Assembly: GCF_039541915.1 (NCBI RefSeq)
Contig: NZ_BAABHD010000021.1
Span: 62,001-126,000, forward strand
Source: Nibrella saemangeumensis
GTDB taxonomy: Bacteria > Bacteroidota > Bacteroidia > Cytophagales > Spirosomataceae
Length of the DNA: 64,000 nt
Direction: 5' to 3'
A program made the translations under genes and the position numbers. Below, piece after piece: positions 23,687-33,412 of the stretch (the stretch's first letter is position 1; the number at the start of each line of letters is the position of its first letter). Below the pieces are notes generated by a model. That model did no database searches and was not told where the DNA came from. It saw only the letters and a list, made by a program, of their open reading frames with translations.

Positions 23687-24733
23687 ATGTGGAAAAAAAT
23701 CATAGCTGGCTTACTGGTTGTTTGTTTCGTCGTTGCGATCTGGCAACGTGAACTAATCAGCTACGGCTGGATGCAGGCCAAGGGCCAACTCAGGATTTTG
23801 TGGAATACCCAACCGGTTGAAGAGGTACTGGCGGACCCGGCCTATCCCGACTCACTGAAGCGTAAAATTGAACTCATACAGGAGATCAAGCGTTTTGCTG
23901 TAGACTCGATAGGTTTAAATCCCTCAGGTAGTTACACTACGTATTACGAGCAGCATGGGCAGCCTATCCTCTGGGTCATTACCGCGTCGGAACCGTATCG
24001 GCTGGCCGCGTACCAGTGGTCATTTCCGATCTTAGGCCTGTTTTCCTACAAAGGCTTTTTTGAAAAGCCACGGGCCGACCGCGAAGAAGCTGCCTTAAAA
24101 AATGCGGGCCTGGATACGCGGATCGGTGAGGTTTCGGCCTGGTCGACGCTGGGTTTCTTTAAAGACCCAATCCTGTCGAGTATGCTGGATCGCCCCGTCG
24201 GTCGGCTGGCAGAACTGATAATCCATGAGCTGACGCACGGCACCCTGTTTATCAAAAACAGCCTGGAATACAACGAAAACCTGGCTGACTTTGTGGGTGA
24301 GTACGGAGCGCTGCGGTTCATGGCGCAGAAATATGGTACAGATTCGGAAATCTACCGGTCTTACCTGGCCGAGCGGGAATACGATGAACGCTACGATGAG
24401 CATATTCTGCGGGGTACCCGGAAGCTGGATAGTTTGTACCGGACGTTTGGCAAGCAGACTCCGGTTTCGGAGAAACAACGGCTGAAAACGGTGATGATTA
24501 CGCAGATTGTTGAAACGGTGGACACACTCACCGACGGTCAGCCAAAACTGATTCAGCCGTTAACGAAAAAGCGAAAGACCGGCAAACTAAAACTACCCAA
24601 CAATGCGTATTTTGTTGGATACCTGACATACCGGAAGCAGCAGAACCAGTTTCGCACGGAATTTGAGGAGCGATTTAATGGAGATTTTAAGCGTTATTTT
24701 TCATATCTGAAAGAAACCTATCCATCTTTGTAA
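23687..24733 (+). CDS. Putative zinc aminopeptidase (PF10023-like), membrane-anchored
   Basis: 348 residues. One N-terminal hydrophobic helix (about 4-20) suggests membrane anchoring. The zinc motif HELTH is at residues 180-184 within LIIHELTHGTLF. About 20 residues later comes NENLADFVGEYGA, giving the third metal ligand of a gluzincin-type site. This pattern and length fit the predicted aminopeptidase family found in Proteobacteria and Bacteroidota. The next gene on the strand, a DUF3108 protein, starts 30 nt downstream, so they are probably co-expressed. Confidence 0.88.
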   Translation: MWKKIIAGLLVVCFVVAIWQRELISYGWMQAKGQLRILWNTQPVEEVLADPAYPDSLKRKIELIQEIKRFAVDSIGLNPSGSYTTYYEQHGQPILWVITASEPYRLAAYQWSFPILGLFSYKGFFEKPRADREEAALKNAGLDTRIGEVSAWSTLGFFKDPILSSMLDRPVGRLAELIIHELTHGTLFIKNSLEYNENLADFVGEYGALRFMAQKYGTDSEIYRSYLAEREYDERYDEHILRGTRKLDSLYRTFGKQTPVSEKQRLKTVMITQIVETVDTLTDGQPKLIQPLTKKRKTGKLKLPNNAYFVGYLTYRKQQNQFRTEFEERFNGDFKRYFSYLKETYPSL

Positions 24734-24763
24734 ACGACGATCAACGTCCAACGACGAATCGAC

Positions 24764-25555
24764 ATGAAGAGAATACTTGCAGCTATCGGCATCTCAGCGT
24801 TACTGGTATCCGGTTTTTCAAGCCTGGACTCGTACCGGCGTGTGGTTAACAACAGCTTCGGGCCGGGCGAACATATTGAATACCGGGTTCATTATAGTTT
24901 TCTGAATGCTGCGGAGGCAACGGTAGATGTTAGCCCGACGGTGTACAAAGTTAACGACCGGGCCTGCTACCGGGTGAATGTTTATGGCCGTACGGTGGGT
25001 GCCTTTGACCTGGTGACCCGGATCCGCGACACCTGGCGATCTTACATAGATACCACGGCGATTGTGCCGCAGAAATTCTACATCAATATTCAGGAAGGAA
25101 ATCACCGCAAGGAAGAGAACGTTACCTTCGACCACCAGAACAACCTGGTGCGGTCGGAGGAGAACGCGGGTAAAAATGTCATGAAAGTCCCCGACAACGT
25201 GCAGGACGTTATCAGCGGTTACTATTACCTGCGCACCGTTGATTTTAATAAATTGTCGATTGGGCAAACGCTGGAAGTCCCGGCCTTCTTCGACAAGGAA
25301 CTCTATAACATGCGGGTCCGTTACCGGGGAAAAGATGTGGTAAAGACGAAATTTGGCCGCATCAATGTCATTAAACTTAATCCGGTAATGCCACCGAATA
25401 AACTGTTCAAAGGCGAAGAGTCCATCCGCATCTGGGTATCCGATGATGCTAATAAAGTACCCGTTAAGGTAGAAGTGGACCTGATGGTGGGTGCCATGGA
25501 GATGGACCTCCGGGCGTACTCCGGGCTGAAGCAGAAATTAAGATTCTACAAATAA
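24764..25555 (+). CDS. Exported DUF3108 protein
   Basis: 263 residues. Signal-like start MKRILAAIGISALLVSGFSS, then a beta-rich domain with FGPGEHIEYRVHYSFLNAAE, YRVNVYGRTVGAFDLVTRIR and ISGYYYLRTVDF. The opening GEhleYrVhy and the R-x-D-x-W/RDTW segment are typical of DUF3108, a family of periplasmic proteins of unknown function. It follows the aminopeptidase gene and converges on the PorP-like gene, with 11 nt between stops. Confidence 0.88.
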   Translation: MKRILAAIGISALLVSGFSSLDSYRRVVNNSFGPGEHIEYRVHYSFLNAAEATVDVSPTVYKVNDRACYRVNVYGRTVGAFDLVTRIRDTWRSYIDTTAIVPQKFYINIQEGNHRKEENVTFDHQNNLVRSEENAGKNVMKVPDNVQDVISGYYYLRTVDFNKLSIGQTLEVPAFFDKELYNMRVRYRGKDVVKTKFGRINVIKLNPVMPPNKLFKGEESIRIWVSDDANKVPVKVEVDLMVGAMEMDLRAYSGLKQKLRFYK

Positions 25556-25566
25556 GCGCTGTTTTT

Positions 25567-26469
25567 TTAAAAGGTGAACCCTTCGGCATTGGGCGCCCAG
25601 CGGAAAATAAATTCATGAACACTGTTGCCAAATGAGTTAGGTGCTTCTGGTGTTCTGGAGTTGTAGATATACCCAACGCGGATGAATTGCGATAATTGAT
25701 ACTCCCCTATTCCCTGTATATAATTAATTGATCCCAAACCCAGGCTGTTCCGGCGCAGCGAAAGCCCCAACCCAAGTCGTTCGTTCAGCCACAGCTTTGC
25801 GTTCAGGTCGGTGCCGATGGGCTTTCCGGTAACCTGCGTAACCAGCAGCGAGGGTACGAGTACGGCATTTTCGGCGATGTCGAGCCGGGTGCCTAACTGG
25901 ATAAAAAGCGGGCGGGTGTTCTGGAACAGAAACTGACCGGAAAGCTCATACCCCCGATTGACCAGTTCCGGCAATGAAATACCACCGAAGAACGATTCGG
26001 AATTATAATATATGCCTACGCCAACGCTGGCAATTGCCTTATTGAGACCAATTCGGGTGGTCGGGTCAAACACCGGCATGACATTGACGCCCCCCTGCCC
26101 GCCAATGGCAATGTCAGATGTCTCGGACAGCGGAAACCGATAAGCTATACTGGCGTATACGCCGGTTGTCGACAGAATACTCATCCGGTCGTTCAGCGCC
26201 TGAAGTCCCAGGCCAAGGCGACCATTACCCACGGCCCCGTCAATCGCCAGGGTTTGGGTAATGGGAACATTCCGCAGCCCAAACCATTTGCGCCGGAACA
26301 TAGCCGTCAGGTGCATCGTCTGCCGGCTGCCGGCATAAGCCGGATTAATAGCCAGTGGATTAATCAGGTACTGGGAATACAGCACTTCTTTCTGCGCAAA
26401 CAGGTCGGAAGCGCAAATCAGCAGAATCAGAGAAAGTAAGATATGGCGAAAACGAACAGCGAATGTCAT
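25567..26469 (-). CDS. PorP/SprF-family outer-membrane protein (T9SS-associated)
   Basis: 300 residues from the ATG at 26469, which gives a signal peptide (MTFAVRFRHILLSLILLICA). The family signature follows directly: QYLINPLAINPAYAGSRQ. The rest is amphipathic strands of a beta-barrel. PorP/SprF proteins tether or help export type-B T9SS cargo; unlike the copy at 33475-34452, no cargo gene with a CHU_C domain is next to it. The first member of the downstream strand, a YbbP-like permease, is separate. Confidence 0.92.
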   Translation of the reverse strand: MTFAVRFRHILLSLILLICASDLFAQKEVLYSQYLINPLAINPAYAGSRQTMHLTAMFRRKWFGLRNVPITQTLAIDGAVGNGRLGLGLQALNDRMSILSTTGVYASIAYRFPLSETSDIAIGGQGGVNVMPVFDPTTRIGLNKAIASVGVGIYYNSESFFGGISLPELVNRGYELSGQFLFQNTRPLFIQLGTRLDIAENAVLVPSLLVTQVTGKPIGTDLNAKLWLNERLGLGLSLRRNSLGLGSINYIQGIGEYQLSQFIRVGYIYNSRTPEAPNSFGNSVHEFIFRWAPNAEGFTF

Positions 26470-26545
26470 AGGTTCATGCAGCAATTCGCCGGTCAAATTG
26501 GTTCGTTTTCGCCAGATTTCCTATCCTGAAAGGAGAAAAGTAAGG

Positions 26546-29122
26546 CTATGCCTCGGCCCGCAGTACCTCCAGGGGCGGACGTACCAGTACCCCCCGGCTA
26601 TTCAATAAACCGATCAGAATGGTCAGGCCCGTTACGATACCGATAACGGCCAGGAGCGGGGTGAGATCTGGCCGGAAGATGACTTCAAATACATAATGTG
26701 CCAGCGCCCATGTTCCACCCAGCGACAGCAAAATGCCGGAAAAAGCCGCCAGTAGTCCCAGCATCAGGTATTCGATTAGCGTAATAAGCAGGATTTGTTT
26801 CCGGTTAGCGCCCAGCGTCCGGAGCAAAACGCTCTCCTGCATCCGCTGGTATTTGCTGATGACCACGGAACTACCAAGCACGAGCAACCCTGTAATGATA
26901 CTGAACAAGGCCATGAAACGAATGACAAAAGATACCTTCGCCAGAATTTCATCTACCGTCTTCAGAATTAACCCCAGATCAATGGCCGACACATTCGGGA
27001 ACTGCCCCACCAGGTCGCGCTGTAAAGCCGCCGACTGCTGGGTGTCAGGTACCCGCGTCATCAGCACATGAAACTGCGGAGCTTTCTCCAGCACTCCGTT
27101 CGGAAATACAATCAGGAAGTTAGTCTGTACCCGGTTCCAGTCTACCTCACGGGTTCCCCCCACAATGGTTGGGATCAGAGCGCCCTGCACATTAAACGTC
27201 AGCGTATCGCCCAGCTTTAGTTTCATGCGTTTCAGGTAATCTTTTTCAACGGAAATTCTGGCCATGCCGGCTTCCTGGTACGGTCCTTCGCCTGCAATTA
27301 GTTTTTCGGAGTCAATCAGGCTATCCCGGTAAGTCACGCGGTATTCGCGGGTCAGCGCCCAATCGGGTACTTTGGCACTGGTATCTTTCTGGATGGCCTC
27401 GACCGTCCGGCCGTTGATTTCGGCCAGGCGCATGGTCACTATCGGCACCTGCTGAATAATGGGTAACTTATACCGCTCCACAAGTTTCTCCACCCCTTCG
27501 CGCTGATCACTTTGTATATCAAACAAAACCATGTTCGGCTGCCTTCCGCTGGCCGATAGCTGCACCCGTCCCAGCAGAAGCGTCTGTGTCAGGTAAAGGG
27601 TAGCAATCAGAAATGCCCCAAGACCAATAGAGGTTACCAGAATAAGTGTTTGGTTATGCGGTCGGTACAGATTGGCCAGACTCTGCCGCCAGACGTAACT
27701 CCAGGATACCGGAAAGAACGTTCGCACCGCCCACATCAGCAGACGACCCAGTAGGGTCAGCACCCCGAAAGCCACCAGCAAACCAGCGGTAAAGCCCAGC
27801 GCCAGCCGCCACTCACGGACCTGCCAGTAGGCAAAACCCAAAATAAAGGCAATGATCAATCCGTACACCAGCCACCGGAACGGATCGCGGGAGGTTACGT
27901 CCTCCTCATACGAAGTACGAAGTGTCCGTAGCGGTGATACTTTCCGGACCACCAGCAAAGGCAATAGCGCAAACAGCACGGCAATCACCAATCCGGTGCT
28001 TACGCCCTGTAGCACGGCCTTCGGCGATACTGCAACAGCCACCTGAACAGGCAGGAAGCTACCAAATATTTCTGGCAATACTAATTGTACTGCTGAGCCC
28101 ACCACAGCGCCCAAAATAGCACCCAACAGGCCCATCAGCGAGGTCTGAATCAGGTAAATCAGAAACGCCTGCCGGCCTGTGGCACCAATGCACCGCAGGA
28201 CAGCTACCGAAGCTACTTTTTCTTTGATGTACAGATGTACCGAACTGGCTACGCCTACACATCCCAGCAGCAAAGCCACAAACGCTACGAGGTTAAGAAA
28301 TTTAGTCAGGTCCTCGAAAGCCCGTCCGGTCTGCCGCTTCCGTTCAGAGATGGTGTCGTAGTTAAAACCCGCTTTGTCCAGCTGATCCTCAATACCTTTT
28401 ACGTATTTGTCGACATCAAAACTGGGCGCAAACTGGTAATAGTATTTATACTGCGCCCGGCTGCCCCGCTGCAGCAACCCGGTTTCTTTAAGCAGTGGCA
28501 ACGGAATGAACACCGCAGGTGCCACCGTGGTCGCAATAGCCGCCTGTCCCGGAGTTTTCATCACGCGACCGGCCACCCGGAACATGAGCTTTCCGATCTT
28601 TACCGAGTCGCCGGGCTGAGCTCCCAACTGCACCAGTAAGGCATCATCCACCAGGGCTACCCGTTCCTGGGTGTCCCCGGCTTTCCGAAACGCCTTTACG
28701 GCCGCAACCGGCTGCGTCTCCCACACGCCATAATAGGGAAACTTACCCTCCAGGGCCTTCACCTGCGCCAGCCGCACTCCGCCCGACGAAGGAAAGAATA
28801 CCATAGACGGGAAGGATATTTCATAGCTCCGGTCTTTGCCGATGGACCGTAAAAACTCCTGCGTTTTTGGTTTACCCTCTCCCCCGGAGCTTAGTACCAG
28901 ATCGGCACCTAACAGTTCACGCGCCTGATCCTCTACGCTACGCGCCAGATTATCGCCAAAGGAGTTGATCGCTACCAGAGCCGCAATGCCCAGCACAATG
29001 GCCGACATAAACAGCAGGAGCCGCTGCCGGCTCCTGCGGCTGTCGCGCCAGGCCATTTTCCACAGCCAGGGGCTGAACAGCGAAGCCGCCGGCACATTTA
29101 TTTTTTCGATGGGATTGTCCAT
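26546..29122 (-). CDS. YbbP-like ABC transporter permease (FtsX superfamily)
   Basis: 858 residues. TM1 near residues 37-55 is followed by a large periplasmic region, a central block of TM helices (about 275-420), a second periplasmic domain and a final TM block (about 735-850). Coupling-loop patterns occur twice: VAVLRCIGATGRQAFLIYLI and VLLRTLGANRKQILLITLIE. Two-module size and order match E. coli YbbP, the permease of the TesA-YbbA-YbbP set. The ATPase gene lies just upstream on the same strand and a GDSL esterase gene is divergent, so the known neighbourhood is conserved. Confidence 0.92.
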   Translation of the reverse strand: MDNPIEKINVPAASLFSPWLWKMAWRDSRRSRQRLLLFMSAIVLGIAALVAINSFGDNLARSVEDQARELLGADLVLSSGGEGKPKTQEFLRSIGKDRSYEISFPSMVFFPSSGGVRLAQVKALEGKFPYYGVWETQPVAAVKAFRKAGDTQERVALVDDALLVQLGAQPGDSVKIGKLMFRVAGRVMKTPGQAAIATTVAPAVFIPLPLLKETGLLQRGSRAQYKYYYQFAPSFDVDKYVKGIEDQLDKAGFNYDTISERKRQTGRAFEDLTKFLNLVAFVALLLGCVGVASSVHLYIKEKVASVAVLRCIGATGRQAFLIYLIQTSLMGLLGAILGAVVGSAVQLVLPEIFGSFLPVQVAVAVSPKAVLQGVSTGLVIAVLFALLPLLVVRKVSPLRTLRTSYEEDVTSRDPFRWLVYGLIIAFILGFAYWQVREWRLALGFTAGLLVAFGVLTLLGRLLMWAVRTFFPVSWSYVWRQSLANLYRPHNQTLILVTSIGLGAFLIATLYLTQTLLLGRVQLSASGRQPNMVLFDIQSDQREGVEKLVERYKLPIIQQVPIVTMRLAEINGRTVEAIQKDTSAKVPDWALTREYRVTYRDSLIDSEKLIAGEGPYQEAGMARISVEKDYLKRMKLKLGDTLTFNVQGALIPTIVGGTREVDWNRVQTNFLIVFPNGVLEKAPQFHVLMTRVPDTQQSAALQRDLVGQFPNVSAIDLGLILKTVDEILAKVSFVIRFMALFSIITGLLVLGSSVVISKYQRMQESVLLRTLGANRKQILLITLIEYLMLGLLAAFSGILLSLGGTWALAHYVFEVIFRPDLTPLLAVIGIVTGLTILIGLLNSRGVLVRPPLEVLRAEA

Positions 29123-29131
29123 GAGAATTGT

Positions 29132-29196
29132 AGTTTCAGGTTCCAGGTTTCAAGTTGTTTACTCACTATCTAATATGAAACCTGGAACCTGAAACT
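29132..29196. repeat. Perfect 21-bp inverted repeat between ATPase and permease genes
   Basis: Arms 29132-29152 and 29176-29196 are perfect reverse complements (the left arm starts AGTTTCAGGTTCCAGG) with a 23-nt loop. It fills the 78-nt gap between the two ABC genes, 4 nt after the ATPase stop. It may attenuate or stabilise the transcript between them, or may be a dispersed repeat. Confidence 0.85.
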
Positions 29197-29200
29197 AATT

Positions 29201-29902
29201 TTATCCTTTGAAGATCGTTGCGTTATCGGTGATCGTGTCGGAGACGAGGGTGCCGCCTTTGATACGGATGATGCGCTGGGTGCGGGAGGCCAGTTCCAGG
29301 TCGTGGGTAACCAGAACCAGCGTGGTGCCGGCTTCGCGGTTCAAATCGAAGATGAGGTCGACAACGCGGGCGCTGGTGTCGGTATCCAGGTTACCGGTGG
29401 GCTCGTCGGCAAAGAGAATCTTGGGGCGGTTGGCAAAGGCCCGCGCCAGCGATACCCGCTGTTGTTCACCTCCGGAAAGCTGAGTGGGGTAATGATGGCC
29501 CCGCTGCCCTAGACCAACGCGTTCCAGCAAGTCCTGAGCAGTGCGCCTGGCCCCTTTTTCGCCCCGAAGTTCGAGCGGCACCATTACGTTTTCCAACGCG
29601 GTCAGGGTCGGCAGCAACTGAAAATTCTGGAAGATAAATCCTACATACTTATTCCGGACGGCCGCCCGCTGGTCTTCACTTAAGTTGTCCAGCTTAATAT
29701 TATTCAGATATACGCTGCCCGACGAAGCGCGGTCCAGACCGGCGCAAAGACCCAGCAGCGTTGTTTTTCCACTGCCCGATGGTCCGACAATTGAAAAGGT
29801 ATCGCCGGGTTGTATCTCAAAACTCACATTATCCAGAACCGTCAGGGTACGGTCACCACTCTGATAGGCTTTTGTTAAATTCTCTACGCGCAGAATACTC
29901 AT
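29201..29902 (-). CDS. LolD/YbbA-like ABC transporter ATP-binding protein
   Basis: 233 residues. Walker A GPSGSGKTT at 40-48, Q-loop FIFQNFQLLPTLTALENVMV, signature LSGGEQQRVSLARA, Walker B ILFADEPTGNLD, and the H-loop in VLVTHDLELA. The sequence is of the LolD/MacB type that serves FtsX-like permeases. It is first in a two-gene minus-strand unit with the YbbP-like permease and divergent to the GDSL esterase, the same arrangement as E. coli ybbA-ybbP and tesA. Likely involved in lipid or lysophospholipid handling in the envelope (inference from that context). Confidence 0.95.
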   Translation of the reverse strand: MSILRVENLTKAYQSGDRTLTVLDNVSFEIQPGDTFSIVGPSGSGKTTLLGLCAGLDRASSGSVYLNNIKLDNLSEDQRAAVRNKYVGFIFQNFQLLPTLTALENVMVPLELRGEKGARRTAQDLLERVGLGQRGHHYPTQLSGGEQQRVSLARAFANRPKILFADEPTGNLDTDTSARVVDLIFDLNREAGTTLVLVTHDLELASRTQRIIRIKGGTLVSDTITDNATIFKG

Positions 29903-29960
29903 AAGGCTTGTATAAAAAGAATGCCGGACGAACCCCCGACCATATATAAACGTTTTTAAA

Positions 29961-30021
29961 TGGGTAAACTATACGGTAATACCTTCTGTATAACAGACTG
30001 TACCGAGATTGAGTTTACCCA
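29961..30021. promoter_or_regulatory. Inverted repeat in the divergent esterase/ATPase intergenic region
   Basis: TGGGTAAACT at 29961-29970 and AGTTTACCCA at 30012-30021 form perfect 10-bp arms 41 nt apart. It lies between the divergent ATPase (start 29902) and esterase (start 30118) genes, so it could be a shared operator or a hairpin. No protein is assigned. Confidence 0.4.
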
Positions 30022-30117
30022 TAACTCCCTACATTATCAAGGATAAGTTAATAAATGGAATAATAAACTGTTGAGCGGGTAATAACCGATTTGGTATATT
30101 CGTACTTTACAGAGACT

Positions 30118-30876
30118 ATGAATCTGATTATGAAATTGCGGAACCAACCAAGCCTCATTCGCGCCTATACATTCCTGCTGATCAGCCTGCTGCTGGGTTC
30201 ACTCTGGGGGTGTGATTCCGGCGAAAACCAGGCCGAAACCAGTCAGCGACGGAAAGGGGCCAATGCAGAAAACAGCAACACGCAGAAGCCTGCTGAACAA
30301 CCCACCACTGAAAAGATTATTCTGTTCTATGGGAATAGCCTCACCGCTGGTTACGGAATCGAGCCCTCGCAGGCGTTTCCTGCCCTCATCGGGGCTAAAC
30401 TAGACTCGGCCGGGTACCAATACAAAGTAGTTAATGCTGGACTTAGCGGAGAAACGACCGCCGGCGGCCGAAGCCGGATCGGCTGGGTGCTGCGGCAACC
30501 AGTTTCTATCTTTGTGCTGGAGTTGGGCGGTAATGACGGGCTGCGGGGTATTCCGCTAACAGCGACCAAACAGAATCTACAGGCAATCATTGATACGGTA
30601 AAGGCTAAAAGTCCAGAGGCTAAGATCGTGATTGCCGGGATGCAGATTCCGCCCAATATGGGGCCGGAGTATACCTCGCGTTTCCGTGAACTCTATAAAG
30701 AACTGGCCAGGGAAAACAACCTGGCTCTAATTCCATTTCTGTTGGAAGGCGTCGGCGGTATCCGACGGCTTAATCTGCCGGATGGCATTCACCCCACTCC
30801 TGAAGGGCATAAAGTTGTCGCTAAAAACGTGTGGCAGGTGCTGGAGCCGCTGCTTGAGGAGGAAGCCGAAGGCTAG
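30118..30876 (+). CDS. GDSL/SGNH-family arylesterase, TesA-like lipoprotein
   Basis: 252 residues from the ATG at 30118. Lipoprotein signal with lipobox LWGC, lipid-attachment C32. The SGNH blocks are: I, LFYGNSLTAGYG with nucleophile S74; II, NAGLSGETTAGG; III, ELGGNDGLRG; V, LPDGIHPTPEGH with the Asp and His of the triad. These match the TesA/arylesterase branch (thioesterase I, lysophospholipase L1). Divergent to the YbbA/YbbP-like transporter genes. The lipid anchor suggests action in the periplasm at a membrane surface. Confidence 0.93.
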   Translation: MNLIMKLRNQPSLIRAYTFLLISLLLGSLWGCDSGENQAETSQRRKGANAENSNTQKPAEQPTTEKIILFYGNSLTAGYGIEPSQAFPALIGAKLDSAGYQYKVVNAGLSGETTAGGRSRIGWVLRQPVSIFVLELGGNDGLRGIPLTATKQNLQAIIDTVKAKSPEAKIVIAGMQIPPNMGPEYTSRFRELYKELARENNLALIPFLLEGVGGIRRLNLPDGIHPTPEGHKVVAKNVWQVLEPLLEEEAEG

Positions 30877-31023
30877 GGCCATGTTTCTGCTTATGCCGGC
30901 CTTTCCTCACTACCTACGTATAGGTAAATCCGTTTAGCGCATCAGCCTTCAACCTTTTTATAAATAACATAGTTTAACTATAGAGTTACAATATTTTATC
31001 CAGCAACAAATCTCAACAAAGTT

Positions 31024-31578
31024 ATGGAAACGGCTTATTCAACCTCGACGACCACGAAATGGGTCATCGATACGGCACATAGTGAGGTCCAGTTTAAGGT
31101 AAAACACCTGATGATTACCACGGTTACGGGATACTTCAAGACGTTCAATCTGGAAGTTGAAACGGAGGGTGACGATTTTACCAAAGCATCCCATATTGTG
31201 TTCACGGCGGATGTGGACTCCATTAATACAAACAACGAACAGCGCGACACTCACCTGCGCTCGGCCGACTTTTTTGATGCGGAAAACCACGCTCAGATCA
31301 AATTCGTCGGTAAACACTTTGAACCCGACGGAGACGACTACCTACTGCATGGTGATTTAACGATCCGGGGCGTCACCAAACCACTTACTGTCAACGTAGA
31401 AGCCGCCGGTACGGTGGTTGACCCTTACGGCCAGACAAAAGCAGGCTTTACCGTAGACGGCAAAATCAGCCGAAAAGAGTTTGGATTGACCTGGAACGCG
31501 GTAACCGAAGCGGGTAGCGTTGTAGTAAGCGATGATATCAAGCTGCACTGTGAGATACAACTCATAAAGCAGGGCTAA
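31024..31578 (+). CDS. YceI-family lipid-binding protein
   Basis: 184 residues with no signal peptide, so it is probably cytoplasmic unlike many YceI proteins. The family core is clear: WVIDTAHSEVQFKVKHLMIT at the start, then TGYFKTFN, DVDSINTNNEQRDTHLRSAD, FFDAENHAQIKF, DLTIRGVTKPLTVN and SRKEFGLTWN. It forms a lipocalin-like barrel binding isoprenoids or polyprenyl chains in characterised members. It stands alone, followed by a strong terminator. Confidence 0.95.
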   Translation: METAYSTSTTTKWVIDTAHSEVQFKVKHLMITTVTGYFKTFNLEVETEGDDFTKASHIVFTADVDSINTNNEQRDTHLRSADFFDAENHAQIKFVGKHFEPDGDDYLLHGDLTIRGVTKPLTVNVEAAGTVVDPYGQTKAGFTVDGKISRKEFGLTWNAVTEAGSVVVSDDIKLHCEIQLIKQG

Positions 31579-31600
31579 CGATTTTGATGACTACGCTAAG

Positions 31601-31632
31601 AGCCGGATAACGTAAGTTGTCCGGCTTTTTTT
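31601..31632 (+). terminator. Rho-independent terminator after the YceI gene
   Basis: AGCCGGA (31601-31607) pairs with TCCGGCT (31620-31626) around a 12-nt loop and is followed directly by seven Ts. It lies 22 nt after the stop codon. Confidence 0.9.
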
Positions 31633-31724
31633 GTTCATGCCTTCTGTATTGCCATAAACCATTCCATTTGGTTTAGCTCTATTCATTTTCTAATTTACCT
31701 GCTCCTGTAACTTCATAAACGGAA

Positions 31725-33383
31725 ATGCAAACGGAGGCAGATGTAATTATTGTCGGGGCCGGCCTGGCGGGTCTGGTAGCAGCGGCCGAACTCGCTGATG
31801 CCGGCAGACGGGTACTGCTGGTCGATCAGGAGCCGGAGCAAAACCTGGGCGGTCAGGCCTATTGGTCCTTCGGAGGCTTATTTCTGGTCGACTCACCGGA
31901 GCAGCGACGGCTGGGCATCCAGGACTCCTACGACCTGGCACTGGAAGACTGGATGGGCACAGCCGGCTTTGACCGGCCCGAAGATAAGTGGCCCCGCCAA
32001 TGGGCCGAAGCTTACGTTGCTTTCGCAGCCGGTGAGAAGCGCTCCTGGCTCTACCAGCAGGGCCTTCGTTTCTTCCCGGTTGTCGGCTGGGCTGAGCGGG
32101 GTGGGTACGGAGCCATTGGACACGGTAATTCGGTACCCCGCTTTCACGTTACCTGGGGCACAGGCCCCGGTGTGCTCGCTCCGTTCGAACATCGCGTTCG
32201 TGAGGCCGTAAAGCGCGGCCTGATTACCCTAAAATTCCGCCACCGGGTCAATGAACTGACGCTGACCAACGGCACTGTCGATGGTATACAAGGAGACATT
32301 CTGGAGCCCAGCACGGTTCAACGGGGTGAGAAGAGTTCCAGAGTAGTCCTGGAAGACTTCACCTTCAAGGCACAGGCTGTAGTAATCACCTCCGGCGGTA
32401 TTGGAGCCAATCATGACCTGGTCCGCCAGAACTGGCCGCAACGGCTGGGCGTACCACCCAAATTTATGATTTCCGGTGTTCCTGACCACGTAGACGGCCG
32501 GATGCTGGCCATTACCGAAGCAGCCGGGGGCAACCTCATAAACCGGGACCGTATGTGGCACTATACCGAAGGCATTCAGAACTACGCGCCGATCTGGAGC
32601 CGCCACGGCATCCGTATCCTGCCCGGTCCTTCGTCGCTCTGGTTCGATGCCCGTGGCAACCGGCTGCCCGGTCCGCTCTACCCCGGCTTCGATACCCTGG
32701 GCACGCTCCAGCATATTCGGCAAACCGGCTACGACCATACCTGGTTTGTGCTTACCCAGAAAATCATCCGGCACGAATTTGCGCTCTCCGGCTCCGAGCA
32801 AAATCCCGACCTCACCGGCAAAAACTGGAAAATGACCCTCGGCCGCGCGGTGGGCAAAGGGGCCCCGGCTCCAGTTGAAGCCTTCAAGCAAAAAGGTGTT
32901 GATTTTGTTGTGAAAGATAACCTGCCTGATCTGGTGCAAGGCATGAACGACCTGGTTGGAGAGCCGCTGATTGATTTGGCCAGCCTGGAACACCAGATTG
33001 TTGCCCGCGACCGCCAGATCATGAATCCGTACTGTAAAGACGGCCAGATAACGGCCATTAACGGCGCGCGACACTACATTGGCGACCGGCTGATCCGCAC
33101 CGCCAGACCACATCGGATACTGGCCCCGGCCTTTGGGCCGCTGATTGCCGTACGTCTGCATATTCTCACCCGCAAGACCCTGGGTGGGCTGGAAACTGAC
33201 TTATCCGGTCGCGTATTGGGGAGCAATGGGCAGCCAATAGCCGGGTTGTATGCTGCCGGTGAAGCAGCCGGATTTGGTGGAGGAGGTATGCACGGCTACC
33301 GGGCGCTGGAAGGCACTTTTCTGGGAGGCTGTATATTCTCCGGTCGAACGGCCGGACGGGCAGCGGCCCAAGCTGTGCGCTGA
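31725..33383 (+). CDS. FAD-binding dehydrogenase (COG3573, KstD/fumarate-reductase-like)
   Basis: 552 residues. N-terminal Rossmann motif VIIVGAGLAGLVAAAELADA, then VLLVDQEPEQNLGGQAYWSF, a mid-region GGIGANHDLVRQNWP, and a C-terminal FAD motif PIAGLYAAGEAAGFGGGGM followed by GCIFSGRTAGR. Length and motifs fit the flavoprotein family often annotated as FAD-binding or 3-ketosteroid-1-dehydrogenase-like. There is no signal peptide and no haem motif. The substrate is not evident. It stands alone between two terminators. Confidence 0.9.
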   Translation: MQTEADVIIVGAGLAGLVAAAELADAGRRVLLVDQEPEQNLGGQAYWSFGGLFLVDSPEQRRLGIQDSYDLALEDWMGTAGFDRPEDKWPRQWAEAYVAFAAGEKRSWLYQQGLRFFPVVGWAERGGYGAIGHGNSVPRFHVTWGTGPGVLAPFEHRVREAVKRGLITLKFRHRVNELTLTNGTVDGIQGDILEPSTVQRGEKSSRVVLEDFTFKAQAVVITSGGIGANHDLVRQNWPQRLGVPPKFMISGVPDHVDGRMLAITEAAGGNLINRDRMWHYTEGIQNYAPIWSRHGIRILPGPSSLWFDARGNRLPGPLYPGFDTLGTLQHIRQTGYDHTWFVLTQKIIRHEFALSGSEQNPDLTGKNWKMTLGRAVGKGAPAPVEAFKQKGVDFVVKDNLPDLVQGMNDLVGEPLIDLASLEHQIVARDRQIMNPYCKDGQITAINGARHYIGDRLIRTARPHRILAPAFGPLIAVRLHILTRKTLGGLETDLSGRVLGSNGQPIAGLYAAGEAAGFGGGGMHGYRALEGTFLGGCIFSGRTAGRAAAQAVR

Positions 33384-33412
33384 GCGGAATATCCTGTTTT
33401 CTGTAAACAGTG

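Noticed and set aside
32229..33161. Long antisense open frame inside the FAD dehydrogenase gene
   Set aside because: It is the shadow of a GC-rich gene whose sense product has clear FAD motifs; the antisense product resembles nothing.
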